A DNA stretch of 64,000 nucleotides, taken from NCBI GenBank assembly GCA_003220495.1, contig QHSP01000025.1, forward strand, positions 1 through 64,000. Reading direction: 5' to 3'. This DNA comes from Candidatus Rokuibacteriota bacterium (lineage in GTDB: Bacteria > Methylomirabilota > Methylomirabilia > Rokubacteriales > CSP1-6). The position numbers were made by a program, and so were the translations under genes. Shown here piece by piece: positions 16,915-27,098 of this stretch. Position 1 is the first letter of the stretch. Every line of letters begins with the position of its first letter. Below the pieces are notes generated by a model that ran no database searches, was not told the DNA's origin, and saw only the letters and a list, made by a program, of their open reading frames with translations.

Positions 16915-18123
16915 TCAGCGATACGCGCACGGCGGGACCGGGGTTCGAAATGGCGCCTGAGTCAGGTGCTCGCCGTGCGGGAAGAGACGCAGCTGTCGCG
17001 GCGCCGGCGAGGTCGAGAGCCGGCGGCTGCGCAGCGTGAGGAACCAGCCCGCTCGAGCCAGATCGACCCCGGCCGCTCGAAGGTCGCCCGACCACCGGAT
17101 GACTGCGCGGCGCCTCTCCTCGACGAGCGAGCGCGCTGTGGCCGGCCCGATACCCGGCACGCGCACCAGAGCCTCGTATGGCGCGCGGGAGACTTCGACG
17201 GGAAACCGCTCGGGATGCGCGAGCGCCCAGGCGGTCTTCGGGTCATCGTCGAGCGGTAGGTTGCCGTCGGCGGCGAAGACCAGCTCGTCGTAGCCGAAGC
17301 CGTACTGACGTACGAGGTGCTCGGCCTGGTAGAGCCGTAGCTCTCGCATCGCCGGCGTCGGGGATCGGTCTTCGAACGGGGTCCCGACGACGGGCTGGAA
17401 CGCGCTGAAGTGAGCGTGATGAAGGAGCCGCCGTCGCTCGAGCTGCGTGACCACGCCGAGAATCTCACGGTCTTGCTCGCCGGCCGCGCCGACCACGAAC
17501 TGCGTCGTCGTGCCGACGGCGGCGAAGTTCGATGGGGTCTTCGCTCGCTGACGGTCGAGCATCAGGCGACCGGCCAGCTCGAGATTCGGCAGGAGATCGC
17601 CGCCGAAGTCTTTCTCGCGTGCGAGGGCGCGGACGTACGCGGGGCCGGGTGCCTCCAGATTGACCGAGACGCGGCTGGCGAGCTGCACCGCGGTCTCGAC
17701 CTGGGCGCGCTCGGCGCCGGGGAGCAGCTTCAGGTGAACGTAGCCGTGAAAGTCCTCACGGCGGCGAAGCAGCTCGACCGCGGCAAGCATCCGGTCGGTC
17801 ATCTTCGAAGGCCGGCCCGGAACGCCCGACGTCAGGAAGAGCCCATCGGCAAGGCCCGCGCGGTGGGCGTCCATGAACACGCGAGCCACCTCCTCGGGAC
17901 TGAGGTATGTGCGCCGCACCTTCCCTCCGCAGAAGGTCGGGCAGTAGCCGCACGACAGCGAGCAGGCGTTCGTCTGCATGACCCGCATGAGCCGGGTCGC
18001 GCCTTGCCCCGGATAACGCACCTTGGTGATGCCCACCGGGTCGCCAGGGCGCATCAGCGAGCCCTGGGGGCCGTCGCGGTCGGCTGACTCGGAGAGAACC
18101 GTCACGCGGGTCCTGAGGTCCAC
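16915..18123 (-). CDS. Radical SAM protein with C-terminal helix-hairpin-helix, putative DNA modification/repair type
   Basis: This 402-residue enzyme has the radical SAM cluster motif CSLSCGYC (Cys 54, 58, 61), then FCGGKVRR, LFLTSGV and GYVHLKLLPGA. A helix-hairpin-helix follows near the C-terminus (RVPGIGPATARSLVEERR), as in the radical SAM family usually linked to uracil-DNA glycosylase-like proteins. No such partner gene is in the window. The GTG at 18121-18123 gives the family-like N-terminus. The further upstream frame would run into mscS. A promoter with TATAGT lies 10 bases before this GTG. The DNA-related function is a family-level assumption. Confidence 0.82.
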   Translation of the reverse strand: MDLRTRVTVLSESADRDGPQGSLMRPGDPVGITKVRYPGQGATRLMRVMQTNACSLSCGYCPTFCGGKVRRTYLSPEEVARVFMDAHRAGLADGLFLTSGVPGRPSKMTDRMLAAVELLRRREDFHGYVHLKLLPGAERAQVETAVQLASRVSVNLEAPGPAYVRALAREKDFGGDLLPNLELAGRLMLDRQRAKTPSNFAAVGTTTQFVVGAAGEQDREILGVVTQLERRRLLHHAHFSAFQPVVGTPFEDRSPTPAMRELRLYQAEHLVRQYGFGYDELVFAADGNLPLDDDPKTAWALAHPERFPVEVSRAPYEALVRVPGIGPATARSLVEERRRAVIRWSGDLRAAGVDLARAGWFLTLRSRRLSTSPAPRQLRLFPHGEHLTQAPFRTPVPPCAYR

Positions 18124-18133
18124 GGCGTGAAAT

Positions 18134-18161
18134 ACTATACATGAGACGAGTACTAGTGCAA
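18134..18161 (-). promoter_or_regulatory. Promoter of the radical SAM gene
   Basis: On the minus strand TTGCAC (18161-18156) and TATAGT (18139-18134) are separated by 16 bases. The -10 box lies 10 bases before the GTG start, leaving almost no untranslated leader. Confidence 0.55.
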
Positions 18162-18166
18162 CTGTT

Positions 18167-19195
18167 CTAGCTTCTCCCCTCACCTCCTGCCGACCGAAGC
18201 TCCACCCCACGAACCTGAACGGGAATCCGGACCCCTTCGGCGGCAAAGCGTCGAAGGATCCGCCTGCGGAGCTCGTGCTGGACCAGGAACTGATCGGTGA
18301 ACGACTTCACGTGGCAGACGAGGGTGAAATCCAGCGAAAACTCGCCGAAGCCGGGGATGAGACGGGCCGACGGCTCCGGCTCCGCCAGGAGGCCCGGCAC
18401 CTCGTTCATCGCCAGCTTCGTTTCCTCCAGGAGGATTCGCTCGACCAGATCGGGATCGGCGCCGTAGTCCACGGCGATACGGATGGGCAGCGCCATCCGC
18501 GACTCCGGCAAGTCGTAGTTGGTGATGATCGACTCCGCCACACGCTTGTTGGGGATCGTGACGACGACGTTCTGGAGCATTCGCACGCGGGTCGACCGCC
18601 ACCCGATGTCCACGACGTGGCCCTCGACCGCGTCGGCGAGCTTGACGTAGTCGCCCACGCGGATCGGCTTGTCGGCGAGCAGGTGCACGCCGGCGAAGAG
18701 ATTCGAGAGCGTGTCCTGCAGGGCCAGCGCCACCGCGAGACCGCCTACGCCGAGCGCGGTGAGGATCGGCGTGATCTGGATGCCGAGCGCGCCCAGCAGC
18801 ACCAGGAGCCCGATGATGTACACGACGCCGCGGGCGACCGCCTGGCCGAGCCCGGTGACCGGACGCCCGAGGGCCCGGCGTTCGCTCGCGCCCTGCACGA
18901 GCGTGGTGAGGACGTTGGAGACGGTGACGGTCACGGACACGATCACCGCGACCTCCAGCAGCATGCCCACCTGCTGGGACAGACGCTGCGGCAGGGTCTC
19001 GGTCTGCCGCGCGACCTCGTTTCCCGCCCAGAGCCCGAGCACGATCGACCAGAGGATCGAGGGCACCCGGATCGCCTGCGGGACGAAGCTCCAGCCGTTG
19101 GCCCACCGGCGAAGGAGGGACAGCAGGAGGGCGCGAAGCAACAGCCCGAGCAGCGTGGCGACACCGAGCGCGAAAGCGGGCCACGCGAGCCGCAT
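18167..19195 (-). CDS. MscS-family mechanosensitive ion channel
   Basis: This 342-residue membrane protein has an N-terminal region of several hydrophobic helices. It is followed by the MscS pore helix and beta domain: ILTALGVGGLAVALALQDTLSNLFAGVHLLADKPIRVGDYVKLADAVEGHVVDIGWRSTRVRMLQNVVVTIPN. Such channels open under membrane tension and protect against osmotic downshock. The ATG is 29 bases from the divergent MFS start. TAGCAT lies 8 bases upstream on the minus strand, and no Shine-Dalgarno is visible. The C-terminal domain is of the usual alpha/beta type. Confidence 0.9.
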   Translation of the reverse strand: MRLAWPAFALGVATLLGLLLRALLLSLLRRWANGWSFVPQAIRVPSILWSIVLGLWAGNEVARQTETLPQRLSQQVGMLLEVAVIVSVTVTVSNVLTTLVQGASERRALGRPVTGLGQAVARGVVYIIGLLVLLGALGIQITPILTALGVGGLAVALALQDTLSNLFAGVHLLADKPIRVGDYVKLADAVEGHVVDIGWRSTRVRMLQNVVVTIPNKRVAESIITNYDLPESRMALPIRIAVDYGADPDLVERILLEETKLAMNEVPGLLAEPEPSARLIPGFGEFSLDFTLVCHVKSFTDQFLVQHELRRRILRRFAAEGVRIPVQVRGVELRSAGGEGRS

Positions 19196-19203
19196 CGCGC
19201 TAC

Positions 19204-19209
19204 ATGCTA
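19204..19209 (-). promoter_or_regulatory. TAGCAT -10 element of mscS within a 29-bp divergent spacer
   Basis: TAGCAT on the minus strand is 8 bases from the mscS ATG. On the plus strand TATCGT (19208-19213) overlaps it and faces the MFS gene. The two starts therefore share one very short control region. Confidence 0.4.
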
Positions 19210-19224
19210 TCGTAGTTGGCGTCC

Positions 19225-20454
19225 ATGAGTCAGCGCGGACTCTTCTACGGCTGGGTCGTCGTCTTCGCCGCCGCCACCGTCGTCGCCTTCGGGCAGGGCT
19301 CGCTCTTCACGCTCGGCGTGTTCCTCAAGCCGCTCGAGGACTCGATGCTCTGGAGCCGGAGCGCGGTGTCGGTGACCGCCCTCATCAACTGGATGGCGAT
19401 GGGGGTCGGGTCGTTCTTCTGGGGCGGGATGTCGGACCGCCTCGGAAGCCGTTCCGTGACGATCGCCGGCGGCCTCTTGCTCGGTCTCAGCCTCGTGCTG
19501 TCGAGCCAGGCGACCGCGCTCTGGCATCTGCACCTGACGTTCGGCCTCGGCGTGGGCTTCGCCGCCGGCGCCTTCCTCACGCCGCTCTCCGCGACGGCGA
19601 CGAAGTGGTTCACGAGCAACCGCGGGCTCGCGCTGGGCATCATCTCCGCCGGCGGGGGCGCCGGGATGCTCCTGCTCTCACCGCTGACACGCTGGATCAT
19701 CTCGGCCTACGACTGGCGCGTGGCGATGATCGTGCTGGGTGACCTGGCGTGGCTGGTCGTGATTCCGGTCGCGCTGCTCGTCAAGAACGCGCCCGCCGAC
19801 ATGGGCGCCGTGGCGCTCGGCGGCGCGGCCACCCGGCAGCGCGATTTCTCGACCCGCGAGGTCTTGCGCACGCCGCAGTTCTGGGCGATCGCCGCCACCC
19901 ACTTCGCCTGCTGCGCCGCGCACTCCGGGCCGATCTTCCACATGGTGACCCACGCGATCGACCAGGGCGTGGCCGCGATGGTCGCGGCGACCGTCCTCGG
20001 CGTGTCGGGCCTGGCGTCGATCGGCGGGCGCATCGCGTGCGGGATGATCGCCGACCGTTTCGGCGCCAAGCCCACGTTGCTCGTCGGGCTGGCGCTCCAG
20101 GCGGTCATGGTGTTCGCGTATCTCTTCACTCGCGAGACGGCCAGCTTCTACGCCGCCGCGGTGATGTTCGGCATCTCGTACGGCGGCGTGATGCCGCTCT
20201 ACGCGCTCGTCACCCGCGAGTACTTCGGCGAAAAGGTCATGGGCAGCGCATACGGCGCGGTGTTCCTGATCTCGACGCTCGGGATGGGCCTCGGCTCGTG
20301 GGCGGGCGGCTACATCCACGACGCCTTCGGCACCTACGCCTGGCTCTTCATCAGCTCGGCCGCGATCGGCCTGATGGCGATGGTGCTGGCGCTGACATTC
20401 CGGGCGCCACGTCTGGTCGCGGGGACGCGGCCAGCCACGGCGGGAGCCCGCTGA
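19225..20454 (+). CDS. MFS transporter (monocarboxylate / OFA-like)
   Basis: This 409-residue protein has about 12 predicted membrane helices. The N-terminal YGWVVVFAAATVVAFGQGSLFTLGVFLKPLEDSM resembles MFS members of the monocarboxylate or oxalate/formate antiporter type. GGMSDRLGSRSV matches the conserved loop between helices 2 and 3. The ATG at 19225 is chosen; a TTG nine bases upstream is in frame. The substrate is not evident. It is transcribed divergently from mscS and is followed by the strong promoter of the ABC operon. Confidence 0.87.
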   Translation: MSQRGLFYGWVVVFAAATVVAFGQGSLFTLGVFLKPLEDSMLWSRSAVSVTALINWMAMGVGSFFWGGMSDRLGSRSVTIAGGLLLGLSLVLSSQATALWHLHLTFGLGVGFAAGAFLTPLSATATKWFTSNRGLALGIISAGGGAGMLLLSPLTRWIISAYDWRVAMIVLGDLAWLVVIPVALLVKNAPADMGAVALGGAATRQRDFSTREVLRTPQFWAIAATHFACCAAHSGPIFHMVTHAIDQGVAAMVAATVLGVSGLASIGGRIACGMIADRFGAKPTLLVGLALQAVMVFAYLFTRETASFYAAAVMFGISYGGVMPLYALVTREYFGEKVMGSAYGAVFLISTLGMGLGSWAGGYIHDAFGTYAWLFISSAAIGLMAMVLALTFRAPRLVAGTRPATAGAR

Positions 20455-20487
20455 GTAGCTCGTTTGGCGCACCCGCGCCATTGTCGG

Positions 20488-20517
20488 TTGACACCTTCGA
20501 GCCCGGGATGATACTAA
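20488..20517 (+). promoter_or_regulatory. Strong promoter of the sugar ABC operon
   Basis: TTGACA at 20488-20493, an 18-base spacer, and TACTAA at 20512-20517 (TACTAAT with the next base). The spacer ends in GGGATGA, giving an extended -10. AAGGAGG precedes the ATG at 20584. The flanks of both boxes match the bactofilin promoter. Confidence 0.75.
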
Positions 20518-20583
20518 TTCGTCGCTTTTCCTAGAGGTTAGGCCGCGTTCGGCGTCCCCACTTCTGATCAAGGAGGATCACGA

Positions 20584-21918
20584 ATGGTCCGCAAAGAGAT
20601 GAATCGCAGGCAATTCGTCAAGATCACCGGGACAGCGGCGGCCGTGGCGACCACTGGGGTCGAGGGCATCCTCGCGGCGCGGCGCGCCCCGGCCTACGCG
20701 CAGGGCACCAAGCTCCACATCGTGCGCTGGGTCGACTTCATTCCCGAAGCCGACGTCGAGCTCCGGCGCCAGGCGCCCGAGGCTTCGAAGGCGCTCGGCG
20801 CCGAGGTCACCTTCGAGTTCATCAACGCCAACGACCTGCAGCCTCGCATCACCGCGGCCATCCAGTCGGGCTCCGGCGCCGACATCATTCAGATGCTCTG
20901 GAACTGGCCCCAGCTCTACGCCAATTCTCTCGTCGACGTTTCCGACGTGGCCGAGCCGATCGGCAAGGCGCAGGGCGGCTACTATGAGGTATTCGAATCC
21001 AGCGCGAGGGTCGCCAACCGCTGGCTCGCAGTGCCCCACGCGGTCATCGGCAACGCGGTCGCGTACCGGCGGTCGTGGTTCAACGAGATCGGCGTAAAGG
21101 AGTTCCCGAAGACCTGGGAGGATTATCGCGAGGTCGGTAAGAAGCTCAAGGCCAAGGGCAAGCCGATCGGGCAGGCGCTCGGCCACAGCTTCGGTGATCC
21201 GCCGACCTTCGCCTATCCGTTCCTCTGGGACTTCGGCGGCGCCGAGGTGGACACGACCGGCAAGAAGGTCGCGATCAACTCCAAGGGCACGATCGAGTCC
21301 GTCAAATTCTTGCAGGCCTTTTGGAAGGAGGCGTGCGACGAGGGAGGGCTCGCCTGGGACGACACGAACAACAACCGGGCCTTCCACGCGGGCGAGATCA
21401 GCGCCACCCTCAACGGGGCCTCGATCTACATCGTGGCCAAGCGCCAGAAGGACAAGATCAAGGACGACAAGGGCGAGCCGCTCTTCCAGGACATCGAGCA
21501 CGCCGCGCTGATGCCGAAGGGGCCCGCCGGGCAGTTCGCGCTCTACGGTGGCCAGCAGCACTCGATCATGAAGTACTCGAAGAACCAGAAGCTCGCCAAG
21601 GACTTCCTGAAGTGGCTGCACCAGGACGCGAACTACGGAAAGTGGTTCGAGGTCAACGAGGGCTACAGCGTCGGCGCCACCAAGAAGTGGGAGGACAACC
21701 CGATGTGGGCCAAGGTCGACAAGCCCCTTCAAGTATTCCGGCAGGCCGCCCGCCTGACGCGCGCCTTTGGGCACCCCGGCCCGGCGTCGGCCAAGGCGAC
21801 CGAGGCGTACACGAAGTACGTCATCGTCGACATGTACGCCAAGGCCGTCCAGGGCACGAAGGCCGAGGACGCCGTGAAGTGGGCCGAGACCGAGCTGAAG
21901 AAGATCTACGAAGGCTGA
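20584..21918 (+). CDS. Carbohydrate-type ABC transporter substrate-binding protein, copy 1
   Basis: This 444-residue extracytoplasmic solute receptor of family 1 has a twin-arginine signal (NRRQFVKITG, Arg 8-9) and an Ala-rich cleavage region ending in PAYAQ. Mature blocks are KLHIVRWVDFIPEADVELRRQ, GADIIQMLWNWPQLYAN and FGDPPTFAYPFLWDFGGAEV. It is about 90% identical by eye to the protein encoded immediately downstream; both share the ligand-cleft segments. It is the first gene of an operon with two permease pairs and an ATPase. The ligand is probably a sugar, sugar alcohol or glycerol phosphate, from family membership only. Confidence 0.9.
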   Translation: MVRKEMNRRQFVKITGTAAAVATTGVEGILAARRAPAYAQGTKLHIVRWVDFIPEADVELRRQAPEASKALGAEVTFEFINANDLQPRITAAIQSGSGADIIQMLWNWPQLYANSLVDVSDVAEPIGKAQGGYYEVFESSARVANRWLAVPHAVIGNAVAYRRSWFNEIGVKEFPKTWEDYREVGKKLKAKGKPIGQALGHSFGDPPTFAYPFLWDFGGAEVDTTGKKVAINSKGTIESVKFLQAFWKEACDEGGLAWDDTNNNRAFHAGEISATLNGASIYIVAKRQKDKIKDDKGEPLFQDIEHAALMPKGPAGQFALYGGQQHSIMKYSKNQKLAKDFLKWLHQDANYGKWFEVNEGYSVGATKKWEDNPMWAKVDKPLQVFRQAARLTRAFGHPGPASAKATEAYTKYVIVDMYAKAVQGTKAEDAVKWAETELKKIYEG

Positions 21919-21938
21919 TGGCTTTCCAGGGGGGCAGA

Positions 21939-23231
21939 ATGCAGCGACGCACATTCCTGAAAACGGCCGGCGTGGCCGGCATCGTAGCGGCGGGCCGCGC
22001 TCCCGCCTTCGCGCAGGGGACCAAGCTTCACATCGTGCGCTGGGTCGACTTCATTCCCGAGGCCGATGTCGAGCTGAGGCGCCAGGCGCCTGAGGCCTCG
22101 AAGGCGCTGGGAGCCGAGGTCACCTTCGAGTTCATCAACGCCAACGACCTGCAGCCTCGGATCACGGCCGCCATCCAGTCGGGCGCCGGCGCCGACATCA
22201 TCCAGATGCTCTGGAACTGGGCGCATCTCTACGCCAACGCGCTCGTCGACGTCTCGGACGTGGCCGAGCCGATCGGGAAGGCGCAAGGCGGCTACTACGA
22301 CGTCTTCAACGCGAGCGCCAAGGTCGGTGGAAAGTGGCTGGCCGTGCCCCACGGTTGCGGTGGAAATGCCGTCGCGTACCGGCGGTCGTGGTTCAACGAG
22401 ATCGGGGTCAAAGAATTCCCGAAGACGTGGGACGAGTATCGCGAGGTCGGCAAGAAGCTCAAGGCCAAGGGCAAGCCGATCGGGCAGGCGCTCGGCCACA
22501 GCTTCGGCGACCCGCCGGTCTTCGCCTACGCGTTCCTCTGGGATTTCGGGGGCGCCGAGGTCGACGCGAGCGGCAAGAAGGTCGTGATCAACTCGAAGGG
22601 CACGCTCGAGTCCGTGAAGTTCCTGCAGGCCTTCTGGAAGGACGCCTGCGACGAGGGCGGGCTCGCCTGGGACGACACGAACAACAATCGGGCCTTCCAC
22701 GCGGGCGAGATCGGCGCGACCCTCAACGGCGCCTCGATCTACATCGTCGCCAAGCGCCAGAAGGACAAGATCAAGGACGACAAGGGCGAGCCGCTCTATC
22801 AGGACATCGAGCACGCCGCGCTGATGCCGAGGGGCCCGGCTGGCCAGTTCGCCCTGTACCTGCCGTTCCAGCACTCCGTGATGAAGTACTCGAAGAACCA
22901 GAAGCTCGCCAAGGACTTCCTGAAGTGGCTGCATCAGGACGCGAACTACGGAAAGTGGTTCGAGGTCAACGAGGGCTACAGCGTCGGCGCCACCAAGAAG
23001 TGGGAAGACAACCCGATGTGGGCCAGAGTCGACAAGCCGCTCCAGGTCTTCCGCCAGGCGGCACGCCTGACTCGCGCGTTCGGGCATCCAGGCCCGGCGA
23101 CCGCCAAGGCTACCGAGGCCTACACGAAGTACGTCATCGTCGACATGTACGCCAAGGCCGTGCAGGGCATGAAGGCCGAGGATGCGGTGAAGTGGGCCGA
23201 GGGCGAGATGAGGAAGATCTACGAAGCGTGA
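21939..23231 (+). CDS. Carbohydrate-type ABC transporter substrate-binding protein, copy 2 (tandem duplicate)
   Basis: This 430-residue receptor closely matches the preceding gene over its whole mature length. Differences cluster in the signal region and at a few cleft positions (copy 1 PQLYANS, HAVIGNAV, YGGQQHS; copy 2 AHLYANA, HGCGGNAV, YLPFQHS). The twin-arginine signal is MQRRTFLKTAG. The ATG at 21939 is preferred because AGGGGGG lies just upstream; an ATG overlapping the previous stop (21918) is the alternative. The pair looks like a recent tandem duplication with changes in likely ligand-contacting loops. Confidence 0.9.
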   Translation: MQRRTFLKTAGVAGIVAAGRAPAFAQGTKLHIVRWVDFIPEADVELRRQAPEASKALGAEVTFEFINANDLQPRITAAIQSGAGADIIQMLWNWAHLYANALVDVSDVAEPIGKAQGGYYDVFNASAKVGGKWLAVPHGCGGNAVAYRRSWFNEIGVKEFPKTWDEYREVGKKLKAKGKPIGQALGHSFGDPPVFAYAFLWDFGGAEVDASGKKVVINSKGTLESVKFLQAFWKDACDEGGLAWDDTNNNRAFHAGEIGATLNGASIYIVAKRQKDKIKDDKGEPLYQDIEHAALMPRGPAGQFALYLPFQHSVMKYSKNQKLAKDFLKWLHQDANYGKWFEVNEGYSVGATKKWEDNPMWARVDKPLQVFRQAARLTRAFGHPGPATAKATEAYTKYVIVDMYAKAVQGMKAEDAVKWAEGEMRKIYEA

Positions 23232-23247
23232 TCGCCGGGATGTTCGC

Positions 23248-24216
23248 GTGAAGAACCCGATCGCTGGAGGTGCCGGGAGGGCCGCGCCGGTCGAGGTGGC
23301 GCTGCCGCATTCGCGCGCTTCGCAGCGACGCACCCTCACGGGTCTTCTGGAGAACGAGCGCTTCCTGGCGCTCGTGCTCCTCACGCCGACCGTGCTGATC
23401 CTGGGGATGTTCATCGCTTACCCGTTCGGGATGGGCGTATGGTTCGCGCTGTCCAGCATCAGCGTCGGGAATCCAGGCCACTTCGTCGGGCTGAAGAACT
23501 TCGTGAAGGCCTGGAACGACTCGATCTTCCGCATCGCGTTCTGGAACACCAGCGTCTACACGTTCTGGGCGACCATCTTCAAGCTCGTGCTCGGCATGTG
23601 GCTCGCGCTCTTGCTCAACCGGCACTTCCGGGGAAAGCGAATCGTGCGCGCGTCGATGCTCCTGCCGTTCATCGTCCCGACGGTGCTGTCGACCTTCGCA
23701 TGGCGCTGGATGTTCGATCCGACCTTCAGCGTCCTCAACTGGACCCTCTACAAGACCGGCTTCATCGTCACCAAGCTGCCGTTCCTGTCCAACGGCGACT
23801 GGGCGCTCTGGTGCGCGATCGTCGTCAATACCTGGCGTGGCATGCCGTTCTTCGCCATCACGCTCCTGGCCGGTCTGCAGACGATCAACACGGATCTTCA
23901 CGAGGCGGCCTCGCTGGACGGCGCGAACGGCTGGAAGCGGTTCTGGTACGTGACGTGGCCCCTCCTGAAGCCGGTCACGGTCGTCGTGGTCGTGTTCTCG
24001 ATCATCCAGACGTTCTCGGACTTCCAGCTCATCTACGTCCTGACCGGCGGTGGTCCGGCGAACTCGACGCATCTGCTGGCGACCTACGCGTACCAGATCG
24101 GCGTCGCGGCCGGACTCCTCGGCGAGGGCGCGGCCATCTCGCTCTGCATGCTCCCGGTGCTCTTCGTCGTGGTCTGGATCCAGTTGCGTTACCTGCGGCG
24201 GCTGGAGGGAGCGTGA
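23248..24216 (+). CDS. ABC transporter permease (MalF/UgpA type)
   Basis: This 322-residue inner-membrane protein has about six helices and the EAA motif EAASLDGANGWKRFWYVTWPLLKP, which contacts the ATPase. The N-terminal cytosolic extension of about 35 residues precedes RFLALVLLTPTVLILGMFIAYPF. It starts at GTG 23248, 16 bases after the second binding-protein gene. It pairs with the permease at 24246. The type suggests a carbohydrate importer of the CUT1 class. Confidence 0.9.
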   Translation: MKNPIAGGAGRAAPVEVALPHSRASQRRTLTGLLENERFLALVLLTPTVLILGMFIAYPFGMGVWFALSSISVGNPGHFVGLKNFVKAWNDSIFRIAFWNTSVYTFWATIFKLVLGMWLALLLNRHFRGKRIVRASMLLPFIVPTVLSTFAWRWMFDPTFSVLNWTLYKTGFIVTKLPFLSNGDWALWCAIVVNTWRGMPFFAITLLAGLQTINTDLHEAASLDGANGWKRFWYVTWPLLKPVTVVVVVFSIIQTFSDFQLIYVLTGGGPANSTHLLATYAYQIGVAAGLLGEGAAISLCMLPVLFVVVWIQLRYLRRLEGA

Positions 24217-24245
24217 TGCCGAGGATCGCCTGGAGGCCCCGGTAA

Positions 24246-25097
24246 ATGCTCATCGAGCGGCGCTGGAAGAAGTGGGTGTTCTTCTACATCCCGCTGACCA
24301 TCTTCGTGCTCGGGACCCTGTTCCCGTTCTACTGGATGCTCGTGACCGCGATCCGGCCCGACGCGGAGCTCTACCGCTCCTGGCGGGCGGTCAACAACGC
24401 GCCCTTCTGGACGGTCCAGCCGACGCTCGAGCACTTCCGCGACCTGATGGAGAAGACGACGTTCCCGCGGTGGCTCTGGAACACGTTCTTCATCGCGGTG
24501 ATCTCGACCGGCATCTCGCTCGCGTGCGGGCTCCTGGCGGGTTACGCGCTGGCCCGGCTCAAGTTTCCGATGGCGGGCGCCCTGGGCACGTCGATCTTCG
24601 TGACCTATCTGGTGCCCCCGACGCTCCTGTTCATCCCGCTCGCGGACATCATCCGCGACCTCCAGCTCGGGAACACGCCGTGGGCGCTGATCCTCACGTA
24701 CCCGACGTTCTTGATCCCGTTCTCCACGTGGCTCCTCATGGGCTACTTCAAGACGATCCCCAAGGAGCTCGAGGAGTGCGCGCGCATCGACGGGGCCACT
24801 CGCTTCGGCGCCATGACGCGCATCATCTTTCCGATCGCGGTGCCCGGGATCCTCTCGGCGGGAATCTTCGCGTTCACCCTGTCCTGGAATGAGTTCATCT
24901 ACGCCCTGATCTTCCTGTCGTCGCCCGAGCGCAAGACGGTGCCGGTCGGCGTCGTGTCGGAGCTGATCCGGGGCGACATCTACTTCTGGGGCCAGCTCAT
25001 GGCCGGCGCGCTGCTCGGCTCGATCCCGGTGGCCCTCGTCTATTCCTTCTTTGTCGAGTACTATGTCACCGGCTTGACCGGCTCGGTGAAAGGCTAA
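24246..25097 (+). CDS. ABC transporter permease (MalG/UgpE type)
   Basis: This 283-residue inner-membrane protein has six helices and the MalG-type EAA loop ELEECARIDGATRFGAMTRIIFPIAVPG. The N-terminus KKWVFFYIPLTIFVLGTLFPFYWMLVTAIRPD is typical of the MalG subfamily. It follows its partner permease after 29 bases and precedes the ATPase gene by 12. It would form the heterodimeric channel with the product of 23248-24216. Confidence 0.9.
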   Translation: MLIERRWKKWVFFYIPLTIFVLGTLFPFYWMLVTAIRPDAELYRSWRAVNNAPFWTVQPTLEHFRDLMEKTTFPRWLWNTFFIAVISTGISLACGLLAGYALARLKFPMAGALGTSIFVTYLVPPTLLFIPLADIIRDLQLGNTPWALILTYPTFLIPFSTWLLMGYFKTIPKELEECARIDGATRFGAMTRIIFPIAVPGILSAGIFAFTLSWNEFIYALIFLSSPERKTVPVGVVSELIRGDIYFWGQLMAGALLGSIPVALVYSFFVEYYVTGLTGSVKG

Positions 25098-25109
25098 AAG
25101 GAGACGTCC

Positions 25110-26201
<1,092 letters not shown>

Positions 26202-26219
26202 CCGCGTAACGAGGAGGTC

Positions 26220-27098
26220 GTGGGGCGCGCCCGGGACATCAGGCTCGCATACCTGCTGCTGGCGCCGGCGCTCCTTCTTCTGCTGACGGCCCTCGCTTAC
26301 CCGGTCGGCTGGGAGGTCTGGACCAGCCTCACCGATCTTTCGCCGGTCAACGACCACCCGACCAGCTTCGTCGGGCTCGACAACTACCGCCGCCTGTCCG
26401 GCGATCCCGCGTTCTGGCGCGCGGCGGCCAACACCGTCGCCTACGCCGCGCTGACCAGCGCCGTCAAGCTGGCGCTCGGCCTCGGGCTGGCGCTCTTGCT
26501 CGCCCGCCCGTTCCGCGGCCGGGCGCTCGTCTTCCTGGCGATCTTCCTGCCCTGGGCGTACCCCGCGAGCGTCAGCGTGATCGGCTGGTACTGGACCTTG
26601 AGCCCGCCAATCCCCACCGCCTACAGCGTGTTCATGGGCAACATGAAGTACGCGGTGGACGGCGCGCTCGGCGGCGGCGCGTGGGCGTTCGTCAGCGTCA
26701 CCTTGTTCAACATCTGGCGCGGCAGCTCGTTCATCGGGATCTTCCTGCTGGCCGGGATCAACGCGGTCCCGCCGGAGCTGTTCGAGTGCGCGGCGCTCGA
26801 GTCGAAGAGCGCGTGGCGGCGCTTCTGGCTGGTGACGGTGCCGTTGCTCAAGCCGTTCCTGGCGCTCGCGGTGTTCCTGGCGCTGACCACGGCGTTCGCC
26901 GACCTCGCCAACGTGTGGATGCTGACCGCCGGGCGCATCGTCTATCCGGTCCTCGGAACGCACGCCTACTGGCTCGCGATCCACGGCGGGCAGTTCGGTC
27001 CGGCCTCGGCCCTTTCGCTGACCCTCGCGCCGTTCCTGCTGGCCGTCCTCTTCGTGCTGTTCAGGATGTTCGATCCGCCGGACCAGGAGCGCGCGTGA
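26220..27098 (+). CDS. ABC transporter permease (MalF type), second pair
   Basis: This 292-residue membrane protein has the N-terminus RLAYLLLAPALLLLLTALAYPVGWEVWTSLTD and the EAA-type loop ELFECAALESKSAWRRFWLVTVPLLKP. The sequence differs clearly from the permease at 23248, so this is a separate importer rather than a copy. GAGGAGG lies very close to the GTG start. It has no dedicated binding-protein or ATPase gene. It probably uses the ATPase immediately upstream and one of the neighbouring receptors. Confidence 0.87.
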   Translation: MGRARDIRLAYLLLAPALLLLLTALAYPVGWEVWTSLTDLSPVNDHPTSFVGLDNYRRLSGDPAFWRAAANTVAYAALTSAVKLALGLGLALLLARPFRGRALVFLAIFLPWAYPASVSVIGWYWTLSPPIPTAYSVFMGNMKYAVDGALGGGAWAFVSVTLFNIWRGSSFIGIFLLAGINAVPPELFECAALESKSAWRRFWLVTVPLLKPFLALAVFLALTTAFADLANVWMLTAGRIVYPVLGTHAYWLAIHGGQFGPASALSLTLAPFLLAVLFVLFRMFDPPDQERA

